Positions 1-9,368 of a DNA stretch of 52,371 bases are shown here, piece by piece. A model generated the notes under the pieces. That model was not told the DNA's origin. It worked only from the letters and a program-made list of their open reading frames with translations, and made no database searches. The stretch lies in the NCBI GenBank assembly GCA_027064425.1, contig JAMOPO010000052.1, forward strand, positions 1-52,371, read 5' to 3'. Both the position numbers and the translations under genes were made by a program. This DNA comes from Methanobacteriota archaeon (lineage in GTDB: Archaea; JAADCQ01; Methanopyri; Methanopyrales; Methanopyraceae). How positions within the stretch are numbered: position 1 is the stretch's first letter; every line of letters starts with the position of its first letter.

Positions 1-849
1 GCCGATCTCGTTGTCGATGTACGTGGTCACGTGGTACTGCAGCAGGTCCCACTGGTCCTCGATGATGGGCTCCGGCGCGCCCGACTCGAGCGACTCCTTC
101 AGCCGCAGGTTGACCCGGACGATGTCTACCAGCTTGTGCGTGAGGTCGTCCTCCGCCCGCTCGCCCGTCTCCAGGATGATCGACGGGCGCATCGTCACCG
201 GTGGGACCGGGAGGACCGTGAGCACCGCCCACTCCGGTCGGGCCCGCTCCGGGTGGAAGCCGAGGATCTCGACGTCACCGTCCGGGATCTTCTCCAGCCA
301 CGACCGGATGTCCACCGGCCACAGCCGCTCGTCGTTCATCAGGATCGTCGTCGGCTTCTGGTACGTGATCTTTGGCGCCTCGGCGCCGCAGTGCGGGCAG
401 GACTCCCGCTCCTCCGCCCGCTCCACCACCTCCGCCGCGATCGACTTGACCGGCCGGATGCCCTCGCGCACCTCGCGCCGGTACTCCTCGATATCGTCCT
501 CCGGCAGCCGGACCCTACCGCACTCCGGGCACGTGGCCCGGAGCACGTCCTTGATCCGCTCGGCGAAGCGCGGGTGGAGGACCGGGCGGGCCAGCTCGAT
601 GTGGCCGAAGTGGCCCGGGCACTTGCCCGCCGGCTGTCCGCACGTCCGGCACCGCAGGCCCGGGTCGATCACGCCCATCCGCGTGTCCATCACGCCGCCC
701 TCGATGGGGTAACCGTCCTCGTCGTACGTCTCCGGCGTGGTCACCTCCACCTTGGACATCTTCCGGATCTTCTCGGGTGGGAGGATGCCGAAGAGGATCC
801 TGCGCACGTACTTCGGAGGATCTTGAACGTGCGGCTCCTCAGCGACCAT
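1..849 (-). CDS. rpoA1: RNA polymerase subunit A' (Rpo1N), N-terminal part, cut by window edge
   Basis: This is the largest-subunit N-terminal half (clamp and active-site side) of archaeal DNA-directed RNA polymerase. It reads from ATG at 847-849 leftwards off the window, giving 283 residues with no stop. The N-terminal zinc site is visible as C67, C70, C77, H80 and H83 in the motif CPGHFGHIEL. A second CPHC pair lies further in, around the complement of position 380. Both are typical of A'. The start lies 14 bases after the rpoB' stop, with a purine-rich ribosome site in the gap, so it is translated from the same mRNA as rpoB'. The C-terminal part is not visible. Confidence 0.96.
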   Translation of the reverse strand, partial: MVAEEPHVQDPPKYVRRILFGILPPEKIRKMSKVEVTTPETYDEDGYPIEGGVMDTRMGVIDPGLRCRTCGQPAGKCPGHFGHIELARPVLHPRFAERIKDVLRATCPECGRVRLPEDDIEEYRREVREGIRPVKSIAAEVVERAEERESCPHCGAEAPKITYQKPTTILMNDERLWPVDIRSWLEKIPDGDVEILGFHPERARPEWAVLTVLPVPPVTMRPSIILETGERAEDDLTHKLVDIVRVNLRLKESLESGAPEPIIEDQWDLLQYHVTTYIDNEIG

Positions 850-863
850 GACCACCCACCTCC

Positions 864-2873
864 CTACTCACCCTCCTCCTCTTCCTCCTCACCACCCTCT
901 TGAGCCTCCTCCTTGGACAGCGGGCCGACCTCAAGGACCGCGTCCATGCAGAAGGACTTGAGCTCGTCCAGCAGGATCTTGAACGCGTACGACATCTCGA
1001 CCTTGTCCGCCCTCACCTCGCCGCACACGGGACAGATCGTCTTGCCCGTGGCCGCGTGCACGTAGCACAGCTCGCCGCAGTTCGGACACACGTACGCCTC
1101 GTACCGGTCCGACTCGTCCAACAGTCGTTCCTTGAGGAACATCGACGCGCCCCAGGCCACCAGGTCGTCCCGCTCCATCTCGCCGAACCGTAGTCCGCCC
1201 TCCCGCGCCCGGCCCTCCGTCGGCTGCCTCGTGAGCACCTGGACCGGTCCCCGCGACCGCGCGTGGCACTTGTCCTTGACCAGGTGGTACAGCTTCCGGT
1301 ACAGGCACACGCCGACGAAGACCTCGACCTCGAGCTTCCGACCCGTCCGACCGTCGTACATGACCTCCTTGCCCGTCGGCTCGAAGCCCAGCTCCTTCAG
1401 CAGCTGCTTGATCTCCTCGTACTTGTCCTTCGGCTTGGACGTGAACGCCGAGCCGTCGATCCGCTTCGCCGCCAGCGCCGCCGCCTTACCCGCCAGCATT
1501 TCCAGGATGTGCGCGACCGTCTCACGCGAGGGCAGCGCGTGCGGGTTCAGGATCAGGTCCGGCGTGATGCCATCCTCCGTGAACGGCATGTCCTCCTCCG
1601 GCACGATCATCCCGATGACGCCCTTCTGACCGTGCCGCGACGAGAACTTGTCACCCAGCTCCGGCACGCGCTCGTCCCGGATCCGCACCTTCACCAGCTT
1701 GTGCCCGTCGCTCGTCTCCGTGATGATCACCGAGTCCACGATGCCCGAGTCCGTGTGCCGGATCGCCGTCGACGACTCCCGCCGCTCCTCCGCCGGCAGC
1801 TCCTCCGGCCGCACCTCCTCCAGGAACCGCGGTGGGCTCGTCTTACCGATGATCACCGCCTTACCCTCGACCTTCTCACCCACCTCGGCCAGACCGTCCT
1901 CGCCCAGGTGCTTGTACGCCTCCTTCGACCGGTACCCGCGCACGCCCTTCTCCGGGATGCAGAACTTGTCCTTCAGACCGCCTGGGTACGTCCGGAGCTC
2001 GTCCTCGAACGTCTTGAAGAAGAACGACCGGGCGAGACCCCGCTCGATCGCGGACTCGTTCATGATGATCGCGTCCTCCATGTTGTAGCCCTCGTACGTG
2101 AGCACCGCCACGATCATGTTCTGGCCGGCGGGTCGCTCGTCGTAGTCGAACGCCTCCGTGCCCCGCGTCTTCACCAGCGGCCGGTGCGGGTAGAACAGCA
2201 GGTGACCGCGGGACTCCATCCGGATCGGGTGGTTCGCGGCGTAGAAGCCCAGCGCCTGCCGGGTCATGTTCGTGCCCATCGTGTTACGCGGCGCCGAGTT
2301 CGACTCCGGCCACGGGATGCAGCTGCAGCACGTGCCGAAGATCGCGGCCGGGTCCAGCTCCACGTGCGTGTACTTCTTCCGCTCCTCCTTCGGCTTCGAG
2401 TAGAACTCCTCCAGCGACTCGGCGATGAGCGCGTTCTCCTCCTCCTCGGCGTCCAGGAACTCGATGACGCCCTCCTCCTCCAGGTCCTTCCACGAGATCT
2501 CGCCCTTCCGCAGCTTCTCCAGGTGCTCCTCCGTGAGCTTGACCTCACCGTCCTCCACGACCAGCAGCGGTCGGACGACCCGACCCCGGTCGCAGTTCAC
2601 GTGCACCTCGTCGAGATCCTCGTGGTACGCGATGTTGACCCGCTTGTCCAGCACGCCCTCGCGCCGGAGCTTGCGCGCCTCCTCCACGAACTTCTCCGGG
2701 TCCTCGACGTAGCCCACCAGGCGACCGTTCACGTACACCGGCGTGAGCTCCTCTTCCTCCTCCGCACCCGTCAGCACCTGCTCGACCGCGCGATCCACCC
2801 GGCTCTCGATGTCACCCGCCTCCGAACCCTCGGCCTCAGACCCGGACTCCGGGGACTCGCGCGCCTCGGCCAT
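864..2873 (-). CDS. rpoB1: RNA polymerase subunit B' (C-terminal half of the second-largest subunit)
   Basis: This 669-residue protein is the catalytic half of the split beta-type subunit, the arrangement found in methanogens. Visible signatures are EDAIIMN (about residue 264), the block RHGQKGVIGMI, and a C-terminal zinc site with CPNC and CPVC pairs around residues 594-616. The first 60 or so residues are a very acidic, low-complexity leader (ESPESGSEAEGSEAGD) before the conserved region. It follows rpoB'' by 26 bases and precedes rpoA', in the usual archaeal order H-B''-B'-A'. The C-terminus is also acidic (EEEEEE). Family assignment is secure; the role of the acidic leader is unknown. Confidence 0.97.
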   Translation of the reverse strand: MAEARESPESGSEAEGSEAGDIESRVDRAVEQVLTGAEEEEELTPVYVNGRLVGYVEDPEKFVEEARKLRREGVLDKRVNIAYHEDLDEVHVNCDRGRVVRPLLVVEDGEVKLTEEHLEKLRKGEISWKDLEEEGVIEFLDAEEEENALIAESLEEFYSKPKEERKKYTHVELDPAAIFGTCCSCIPWPESNSAPRNTMGTNMTRQALGFYAANHPIRMESRGHLLFYPHRPLVKTRGTEAFDYDERPAGQNMIVAVLTYEGYNMEDAIIMNESAIERGLARSFFFKTFEDELRTYPGGLKDKFCIPEKGVRGYRSKEAYKHLGEDGLAEVGEKVEGKAVIIGKTSPPRFLEEVRPEELPAEERRESSTAIRHTDSGIVDSVIITETSDGHKLVKVRIRDERVPELGDKFSSRHGQKGVIGMIVPEEDMPFTEDGITPDLILNPHALPSRETVAHILEMLAGKAAALAAKRIDGSAFTSKPKDKYEEIKQLLKELGFEPTGKEVMYDGRTGRKLEVEVFVGVCLYRKLYHLVKDKCHARSRGPVQVLTRQPTEGRAREGGLRFGEMERDDLVAWGASMFLKERLLDESDRYEAYVCPNCGELCYVHAATGKTICPVCGEVRADKVEMSYAFKILLDELKSFCMDAVLEVGPLSKEEAQEGGEEEEEEGE

Positions 2874-2899
2874 GAGCGTTAGACCCCCAACCCGGGGCC

Positions 2900-4501
2900 T
2901 CAGTCGGCCCGGATCATACCCAGCTCTTCGAGGATCTCGATCACCTCGTCCTCGTCCGCGTCCTCGTGCACGATCTCCGCGTACAGGGCCAGGTTCTTAA
3001 TCGCACCGCAGTTCGCGCCCTCGGGCGTCTCGTTCGGGCACAGCCGGCCCATGTGCGTCGGGTGCAGGTAGCGCGCCTCCTTCGGGATCGACCACTTGCC
3101 CACGCCCAGCTCCGTGGCGGCTCGGATCCGTCGCAGGTGCGACATCGTGGACATCCAGGTGTGCCGCTCCAGGATCTGCGAGACGCCCGTGCGCGGCCGG
3201 TAGTGACCCGTCCGCCAGGTGCCCGTCGCCATGCAGCTCCGGATGTGGTCCGTGACCTTGTCCGGCCGGACGATGTACCGAATCGTCGGCTCCCGACCCC
3301 GGGAGTAGGCGCGCTCGAACTGGTACCTCATCTCCCGCGCCAGCTGCTGGAACGCGTACTCGTACGCCTCGTACAGCAGGTCGCCCGCGAGCTTGATCCG
3401 CTTGTTCGCGTAGTGATCGCGGTCCCGCACGCTCTTCACCTTAACCCGCTTGTACTTCAGCTCCAGCACCTCGCGCACCATCCGCAGGACTTCCTCCGCC
3501 TTCTTCCGGAACGCCTCCTTCAGCTTCTCCTCATCGTCCACGTCGTCGAGCTCCGCGATGTGCGGCAGGAAGTACTTGGCCAGCACCTCCTTACCGCGCT
3601 GAATCCGGTCCTCCCGCGTGTCCTCCGCCCCGGACAGGCGACCGATGTACTCCAGCGCGTCCTCCTGCGTCGCGATCTCCTCCTTCACCAGGATCCGCAG
3701 CTGCTCGGCCATCACCGTCGCGAACTCCGAGCCCACGCCCTCGAGGATCTCCTCCTCGCTCAGACCCAGCGCCCGCAGCAGGATGACGACCGGGAACCGC
3801 CGGTGCACGGCCGGCATGTCGACCACGAGCCGACCCTTCCGGTCGATCACGTCCACCGGGCCGCGGTACCGCTCACCCCGCGAGTACACCCGCGACCGGA
3901 TCTCGTCCAGCACGCCGCGCTCCCGGATCTTCTCGTTCACGCGCCGGTTCGGCGCGATGTCCTCCAGCGACATCAGCACGCGCTCCGAGCCGTTGATGAT
4001 GAAGTAGCCGCCCGGGTCCTTCGGGTCCTCGCCGACCTCGATCAGCTCCTCCTCGGACATCCCGTACGTGTTGCACAGCTTCGACCGCACCATCACCGGG
4101 AGCTCGCCCACGTACACCGTCTCCCGCTCCACCTCCTCCCCGTCCTCGTACATCACGATCTCCGCGTACATCGGCGCGGAGTACATCATGTTCCGCAGCC
4201 GGGCCTCCATCGGGTAGATCCGGCGCCGGGCGCCGTCCGGCTCGATGGAGGAGGGCTCACCGAACTCGATCTTCTCGAACTCGATCCGGTAGCTGGCACC
4301 CTCCACGTCCGGCTCGATCGGCTCCAGGTTCTCGATCAGCTGCTGCAGTCCCTCGTCGATCAGCCAGTGGTAAGACAGGAAGTGGTGAATGATGAGCGGG
4401 TGCGTCTTGACGTCTCCCACCCGCTCCTCGTTCCGCCTGAGGTACCCCTCGAGCAGCGCGTAGTAATCCTCCTCCGACAGGGACCGGACCGGCTCGGCCA
4501 A
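2900..4501 (-). CDS. rpoB2: RNA polymerase subunit B'' (N-terminal half of the second-largest subunit)
   Basis: This 533-residue protein is the lobe and protrusion half of the split B subunit. It shows the conserved N-terminal block HHFLSYHWLIDEGLQ and a C-terminal block with HPTHMGRLCPNETPEG near residue 480, as in other B'' proteins. Translation starts at TTG (4499-4501), with the purine-rich CTGGAG directly upstream and the rpoH stop 12 bases before. It lies in the polymerase operon between rpoH and rpoB'. Length fits the family. Confidence 0.97.
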   Translation of the reverse strand: MAEPVRSLSEEDYYALLEGYLRRNEERVGDVKTHPLIIHHFLSYHWLIDEGLQQLIENLEPIEPDVEGASYRIEFEKIEFGEPSSIEPDGARRRIYPMEARLRNMMYSAPMYAEIVMYEDGEEVERETVYVGELPVMVRSKLCNTYGMSEEELIEVGEDPKDPGGYFIINGSERVLMSLEDIAPNRRVNEKIRERGVLDEIRSRVYSRGERYRGPVDVIDRKGRLVVDMPAVHRRFPVVILLRALGLSEEEILEGVGSEFATVMAEQLRILVKEEIATQEDALEYIGRLSGAEDTREDRIQRGKEVLAKYFLPHIAELDDVDDEEKLKEAFRKKAEEVLRMVREVLELKYKRVKVKSVRDRDHYANKRIKLAGDLLYEAYEYAFQQLAREMRYQFERAYSRGREPTIRYIVRPDKVTDHIRSCMATGTWRTGHYRPRTGVSQILERHTWMSTMSHLRRIRAATELGVGKWSIPKEARYLHPTHMGRLCPNETPEGANCGAIKNLALYAEIVHEDADEDEVIEILEELGMIRAD

Positions 4502-4513
4502 GCTCCAGTCCCC

Positions 4514-4792
4514 CTACTCGGGCGGGCTCGTCACGACCCGGTACACGACCACCTTGCCCGCGGTCGGGCTCTCGCGCTCGATCCTCACGAGCGCACCCGG
4601 CTTGATCTTCCGACCGAGCTTCTCGCTCAGGGCGACGATCACGGGGTCGTTCGTGTGGATTCTCGGGAGGTCGTCCTTACTCACCCCGAGCTCGTCCAGG
4701 ATCTTCTTGATCTCCTCCTCGTCCTCGATCACCTCGTGCTTCGGAACGAGCTCGTGATTCAGCACCACGTCCGGATCCAGACGCTCCGCCAT
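4514..4792 (-). CDS. rpoH: RNA polymerase subunit H (Rpo5)
   Basis: This is a 92-residue archaeal RNA polymerase subunit H, the jaw subunit equivalent to the C-terminal domain of eukaryotic RPB5. The typical block HELVPKHEVI is at residues 13-22, followed by a basic core and the conserved end VVYRVVTS. The ATG at 4790-4792 is chosen because it has a strong ribosome site (GGAAGGAG) and gives the normal length. The reading frame stays open further upstream, but that part is non-homologous and overlaps the ferredoxin gene. It is the first polymerase gene of the H-B''-B'-A' string. Confidence 0.95.
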   Translation of the reverse strand: MAERLDPDVVLNHELVPKHEVIEDEEEIKKILDELGVSKDDLPRIHTNDPVIVALSEKLGRKIKPGALVRIERESPTAGKVVVYRVVTSPPE

Positions 4793-5300
4793 ACTCCTTC
4801 CCCCACCCCATCGGGCACGCTTCGATGCACAGTCCACAGTCCACGCACGCGCCCTCCCGGAAGGACAGGAAGGCCTCACGAACGGCCGGCACTGGCGGGA
4901 GCAGGCAGTCCACCCGCGGGCAGGACTCCCAGCACTCCCCACACAGCCGGCACGGGCCCGAGACCACCGCGCGCCCGTCGCGGACCTCGATGACCCCCTC
5001 CTCGCACGCGTCCGCGCACAGCCCACACCCCGCGCACCGCTCCCCGCGCACCCACGGGTGCGGGAGCAGCTCCTCCGCCCAGCGCTGCGTCATCGCGATC
5101 GGGCACACCTCGCCCGCGACCTCCGGCGGCAGACGCTCCACGCTGACCGCGTCGCAGAGCCCGCAGGCCTCGCAGAACAGCCTCTTGACCCGCTCTCGGA
5201 CCCTCAGCGAATCAGTGGGGCACGCCTCAGCGCACCTTCCGCAGGCCACACAGGCCCTGAAGTCCGGCTCCGGCCGGAAGTCCCTGAAATCCCGATACAA
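4677..5300 (-). CDS. Polyferredoxin-like 4Fe-4S protein overlapping rpoH
   Basis: This cysteine-rich protein of up to 207 residues carries several 4Fe-4S binding motifs: CVACGRCAEACP, CEACGLC, CAGCGLCADAC, CRLCGECWESCP and CVDCGLCIEACP. It is therefore probably a soluble electron carrier or an Fe-S subunit with about four or five clusters; the partner is unknown. Translation probably starts at TTG 5298-5300, 24 bases after the rad50 stop. The frame has no stop before 4677, so its last 38 or so residues (Ser/Gly/Arg-rich, no motif) run 116 bases into rpoH in another frame. The gene lies between rad50 and rpoH on the same strand. Its real C-terminus could end sooner if a frameshift exists. Confidence 0.75.
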   Translation of the reverse strand: MYRDFRDFRPEPDFRACVACGRCAEACPTDSLRVRERVKRLFCEACGLCDAVSVERLPPEVAGEVCPIAMTQRWAEELLPHPWVRGERCAGCGLCADACEEGVIEVRDGRAVVSGPCRLCGECWESCPRVDCLLPPVPAVREAFLSFREGACVDCGLCIEACPMGWGKEYGGASGSGRGAESRARSEARGDRGRGGDQEDPGRARGE

Positions 5301-5324
5301 GGGCTTCGACCCGGAACTCCCCGG

Positions 5325-7958
5325 TTAGGACGGTGTCTCCTTACTTACCTCCGACCTCCCACCCACGTTCTCAATGCGCCATAGCGTGTCCGCGGCCTCC
5401 TCAAGCTCCTCATCGTGGGTCACGACGATCGCCTGCTTGATCCTCCCCTCCTCCCCCAGCCTGAGCTCCCTGAGCGCCTGCGCTAACCGCTCCCTGTGCT
5501 CGGAGTCCAGGTGCTCCGTCGGCTCGTCGAGCATTATAAATGGCGCGAAGCTCGACCCCACCATGGCAAGCGCGAGCCTCAACGCCAACCCAATTATAAC
5601 TTTTTCCCCACCGCTCATCCGCTCCGCGTCCAGCAGGTACCCACCCGGGGTCAGCACCCGAATCCGCTGTCCCTCCTCCTCCAGCTTCAGCGACCCGTAC
5701 CTGTCCGACAGCGCCTCCAGCAGCTCCGACGCCTCCCGCTCCACCACCGGTAACAGCGCCTCCCTCGCCACGTCCCGAGAGTGCTTGAACCCCTCCTTCG
5801 CCAGCTCCAACGCCCCCTTCAGCGACTCGAGCACGCGACACTCCCGCTCCGCCTTGCGAAGCCTCCTGACGTCCCTCCTCAACCTCTCCCGCTCCTTACG
5901 CAGCTCCTCCAGCTGTCCCTTGCACCGCTGAAGCTCACTCTGAACCCGCTCGTAATCCTCCCTAACCCGCTCCCGCCGCTCCTCGATCTCCTCCAGCGAC
6001 CCCCACTCGCTCATCAGCCTCTCCCGCTCCTCCTCCAGCTTCCTCAGCCTCTCCTCCAACTCCGACCGCCTCTCGCGCAGCCTGCGAAGCTCGCTCCGGA
6101 GCTTCTCCTCCCGCTTCACCTCCTCTCTCAGCCGCTCATACTCCCGGACGTCCTCCCGGACCCTCCTCAGCTCCTCCTCCAGCCGATCGCGCCGCTCCTT
6201 CAGCTCCTCGATCATCCGCCTCGCCTCGTCCTCATCCTCCGGGCGCTCACCCAGCGCCTCGCCCAGGCGATGGAGTAGCTCCTCCCTCTCCTCACGCGCC
6301 CTCTCCAGCTCCTCCTCGAGCCGGTCCAGCTCCCGGAGCCAACTCTCAACGGTCCCGACCACCTCGCACGCCCTCCTGATCCGGTCCAGGTCGCCGCCCA
6401 GCAGCGAATAAGCCTCCAGCCCCTTGAGCCGCTCCACCTCCTCCAGCCGCTCCTCCAGCTCGCGAACCCGCTGCCTCAACTCCCCCCGCCGGTCCCGGGC
6501 CCGCTCGAGCTCGGCCTCCACCCGGTCCCGCTCCTCCTTCAGCCCCCGCTCCCGCTCCCTCAACCGCTCCAGCTCCTCCTCGACGCGCCGAAGCTCCTCC
6601 TCGGTCTCTCCGCGCAACCGCTCCGCCTGCTCGGGCGTCAGCCTCCGCAGGCAGACCGGGCACCTACCCTCCGCCTCGCGCAGCTTCTCCAACCGCTCCT
6701 CCAGCTCTCGGCGCTCGGAGCGGAGCCTGGCCCGCTCCTCGCGGACCTCTTCGAGCCTGTCCCGCAGCTCGTTCCACCTCCCCTCCAGCCGTCGAAGCTT
6801 CTCCTCCAGCTCCTCTAACTCCCCCACCAGCTCCTCCCGCCGCTCACGGAGCTCATCCTCCCGCTCGAGCTCCTGGAGCCCACGATTGAGCTCCTCCAGC
6901 TCACCGCGCAGCTCCAGCAGTCGCCGAGGCTCAACGCCCAGCTCTTCCCGAATCTCGTCCAGCCTCTCCCGCCGCCGCTTCAGGTTCTCCCTCAGCGACT
7001 CGATGCGGGCGGTAACCCGCTGCAGCTCGTCCCGAAGCCTCTCAGCCCGAGCGAGCCGCTCCTTCAGCCGGTCCAGCCGCTCCCGCAGCTCCCGGGCCCG
7101 CTCCACGGACTCCTCAAGCTCCTCCAACCGGCGCCGCTTCTCCTCCAGCTCCCCCAGCCGCTCCTCCAGGTCGCGAATGCGCTCCCGGCAGTGCTCCAGG
7201 TCCTTCCTCACCGACTCGATCTCCCGCTCAACCTCACGCAGCCGCTCGTACGCCCGCTCCAGTCGGTCAACCTCCTCCCGGAGCTCGTCCACCCGAGGCT
7301 CGAGCTCCTCGACGCGCCGCTCCAGCTCCTCGATCTCAGACTCAGCCTCCTTGAGCCGCCGCCGGGACCCCCGCAGCTCCTTCACGCGATCCCGAGCGTG
7401 CTCTAGCCTGATCTCCACGTGTCGCAGCAGCTCGTGGGCCTGCTCCCGGGCCTTCCTGTAGTCGGTCATCCCCAGGGTCCTGTCGATGAGCTTCTTCCGC
7501 TCCTCCGGGCTCGCCTCGACCAGCCGAGTGATCTCGCCCTGCCGGATGTACACCGCCTCGCGGAAGACGTCCTTGTCCACACCACCGAGAACCTCCACGA
7601 TTTTCCGGTCGACGTCGCGGGCCCGGTCCTTCGCGATGACCCGCCACCCGTCCCCATCCTCGACCAGCAGCCGCGGCTCCCGCTGCCCCGCACCACGGAC
7701 GAACGTCCTCTCGACCCGGTACCGGCGACCGTCGACGCGGAAGGTGACTCGAACCTCGGCCCGCTTCTCCCCCTCCCGAATCAGGTCGTCGTAGCTGCGG
7801 AAGGTGCGGGCGTCCGGGAAGAGGGCCAGGCAAATGGCCTCAAGCACGGAGGTCTTGCCGGCGCCGTTCGGCCCGACCAGGACGTTGATCCCCTCGGTGA
7901 ACTCCAGAACCGTGCGCTCGTGCGAGCGCAGGTTGAAGATCTCCACGCGCTCGATCAA
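5325..7958 (-). CDS. rad50: Rad50 double-strand break repair ATPase
   Basis: Rad50 is the SMC-like ATPase of the Mre11-Rad50 complex that tethers and processes DNA ends. The 877-residue chain shows the Walker A motif GPNGAGKTS at residues 29-37. A very long charged coiled coil follows, with the zinc hook CPVC at C433 and C436 in its middle. A second coiled coil leads to the ABC signature RMSGGEKVIIG and Walker B FIMLDEPTEHLD near the C-terminus. It starts 18 bases after mre11. The pairing with mre11, herA and nurA supports a DNA-end resection role. The Glu/Arg/Leu-rich coil makes the opposite strand open in several frames; those are not genes. Confidence 0.97.
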   Translation of the reverse strand: MIERVEIFNLRSHERTVLEFTEGINVLVGPNGAGKTSVLEAICLALFPDARTFRSYDDLIREGEKRAEVRVTFRVDGRRYRVERTFVRGAGQREPRLLVEDGDGWRVIAKDRARDVDRKIVEVLGGVDKDVFREAVYIRQGEITRLVEASPEERKKLIDRTLGMTDYRKAREQAHELLRHVEIRLEHARDRVKELRGSRRRLKEAESEIEELERRVEELEPRVDELREEVDRLERAYERLREVEREIESVRKDLEHCRERIRDLEERLGELEEKRRRLEELEESVERARELRERLDRLKERLARAERLRDELQRVTARIESLRENLKRRRERLDEIREELGVEPRRLLELRGELEELNRGLQELEREDELRERREELVGELEELEEKLRRLEGRWNELRDRLEEVREERARLRSERRELEERLEKLREAEGRCPVCLRRLTPEQAERLRGETEEELRRVEEELERLRERERGLKEERDRVEAELERARDRRGELRQRVRELEERLEEVERLKGLEAYSLLGGDLDRIRRACEVVGTVESWLRELDRLEEELERAREEREELLHRLGEALGERPEDEDEARRMIEELKERRDRLEEELRRVREDVREYERLREEVKREEKLRSELRRLRERRSELEERLRKLEEERERLMSEWGSLEEIEERRERVREDYERVQSELQRCKGQLEELRKERERLRRDVRRLRKAERECRVLESLKGALELAKEGFKHSRDVAREALLPVVEREASELLEALSDRYGSLKLEEEGQRIRVLTPGGYLLDAERMSGGEKVIIGLALRLALAMVGSSFAPFIMLDEPTEHLDSEHRERLAQALRELRLGEEGRIKQAIVVTHDEELEEAADTLWRIENVGGRSEVSKETPS

Positions 7959-7976
7959 CCGGCCGACCCCGCCCCG

Positions 7977-9365
7977 CTACATGAACTGGTCGAGCGAGGA
8001 CTGGCCCGCGGGGCGGGCCGGCCTGGGCCCAGCCCTCCGACTCCTCCCCCGCCGATCCCCGCTCCGCCCTTCGGTCCGCTCCTTTTTCGCCTCGCCCTCC
8101 TCAACCTCCTTCTCGGACTCCTCCGCTTCCTCCTCGACGCCGACGCTCTCCTCCCCCTCTGCCTCCTCGGCTTCCTCCCCGACGATCTCCTCCTCGAACT
8201 CCCGAATCAGCTCGCCTAGATCCAGCTCCTCCCCCTCACGAACCACCCGCAGGACCCTCCTCATCAGGTCGAGCACCAGGTCGTCGTCTACCCCCGAGTC
8301 CCGGAGCGTCGCCCGGCGGGCCCGGCGCAGGGCGCGCCTGAGGATCTCGTCCTCCGTGAGGGCCTCCGACGGTTCCTCCTCAGTGGATTCCTCCCCCGCC
8401 TCCTCCCTCACGTCGACCAAGCACCGCTCGGCCCCCGCTCGCTCCGCGGTCCGCTCGATCTCCTCCGGACTCGCATCCACGCTCGTGGCGACGATCTTCA
8501 CGACGGGACCGCCGTACCGGGTCCGCCGCCTGACCCGCCGGACCTCCCGCTCCAGCTTCTCTCTCCAGTCCTCACCGGAGACTTCCACGGTGGAGAGGCC
8601 GCGGCTCCACTCGATCTCCACGAACTCGTACTCCACCGCCCCGTCCCGGCCCGCTTCCAGCAGGTAGAACCCGCGCCGGTCGCCCCGGGCCTCGGTGAAG
8701 GTGATGGGCTCGGGGCTGCCCGGGTAGCAGGCCGGGCTGCCGTGCAGGGTGAGCTCCAGCCCCGGCGTGTGCACGTGCCCGAGCGCGTAGTAATCGTACC
8801 CCTCGGGTAGGTACGCCTCCTCGACCACCTCCGACTCGGTCGGGATCGTGTTCGGCAGGGCGACGTGCATCAGGGCGATGTTCGCGTCCGCCCCGGGATC
8901 GGGTCGGAAGGTCCGCCGGATGCGCGGTGACTCGTTGATGAAGTCCCGCTTCGGCAGGTACTGGAGCCCGTGCACGCACACGACCGTCCCGTCCGCCTCG
9001 AGCCGGTGCTCGTGCGTGCGCTCCCCGGGCGAGTAGTAAAGGTGCCTGAGGAGCCCGGTCCGCTCCAGGACCCGGAGCGGTGAGACGGCGCCCTCCCGGC
9101 GCCGAACCTCGTGGTTGCCGGAAACGGCGAGGACCTCGACCCCGTCCTCCCGCAGCCGAGAGAGCTCCCGGACGGCCAGGTCGAGCGCCTCGGTCTTGGG
9201 CCGGGCGTGGTCGAAGAGGTCGCCGGCGATGAGCACCGCGTCAACGGAGCACTCCCGGACCTCGCGCATCAGCCGCCTGAACGTCTCCATCACCGCCTCC
9301 TCGCGGGGCTTGAGGTTCATCAGGGCGTGGCCGAGGTGCACGTCGGCGATGTGGGCGAGGCGCAA
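7977..9365 (-). CDS. mre11: Mre11 nuclease
   Basis: Mre11 is the Mn-dependent 3'-5' exonuclease and endonuclease partner of Rad50. Phosphoesterase motifs are visible in order: D8 and H10 (ADVHLG), D49 (AGDLFDH), N84-H85 (SGNHE), H167, and H197 with H199 (GHVHTPG). The protein has 462 residues. After the capping domain, a long Glu/Arg-rich low-complexity tail ends in SSLDQFM; this resembles a short partner-binding peptide, which is an inference. Translation starts at TTG 9363-9365, three bases after the herA stop, so the two are tightly coupled. Confidence 0.96.
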   Translation of the reverse strand: MRLAHIADVHLGHALMNLKPREEAVMETFRRLMREVRECSVDAVLIAGDLFDHARPKTEALDLAVRELSRLREDGVEVLAVSGNHEVRRREGAVSPLRVLERTGLLRHLYYSPGERTHEHRLEADGTVVCVHGLQYLPKRDFINESPRIRRTFRPDPGADANIALMHVALPNTIPTESEVVEEAYLPEGYDYYALGHVHTPGLELTLHGSPACYPGSPEPITFTEARGDRRGFYLLEAGRDGAVEYEFVEIEWSRGLSTVEVSGEDWREKLEREVRRVRRRTRYGGPVVKIVATSVDASPEEIERTAERAGAERCLVDVREEAGEESTEEEPSEALTEDEILRRALRRARRATLRDSGVDDDLVLDLMRRVLRVVREGEELDLGELIREFEEEIVGEEAEEAEGEESVGVEEEAEESEKEVEEGEAKKERTEGRSGDRRGRSRRAGPRPARPAGQSSLDQFM

Positions 9366-9368
9366 GGG

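Noticed and set aside
4793-5026. Longer RpoH starting upstream at about 5026
   Set aside because: The extra residues are Arg/Ser/Gly-rich and non-homologous, overlap the ferredoxin coding frame, and the ATG at 4790-4792 has a strong ribosome site and gives family length.
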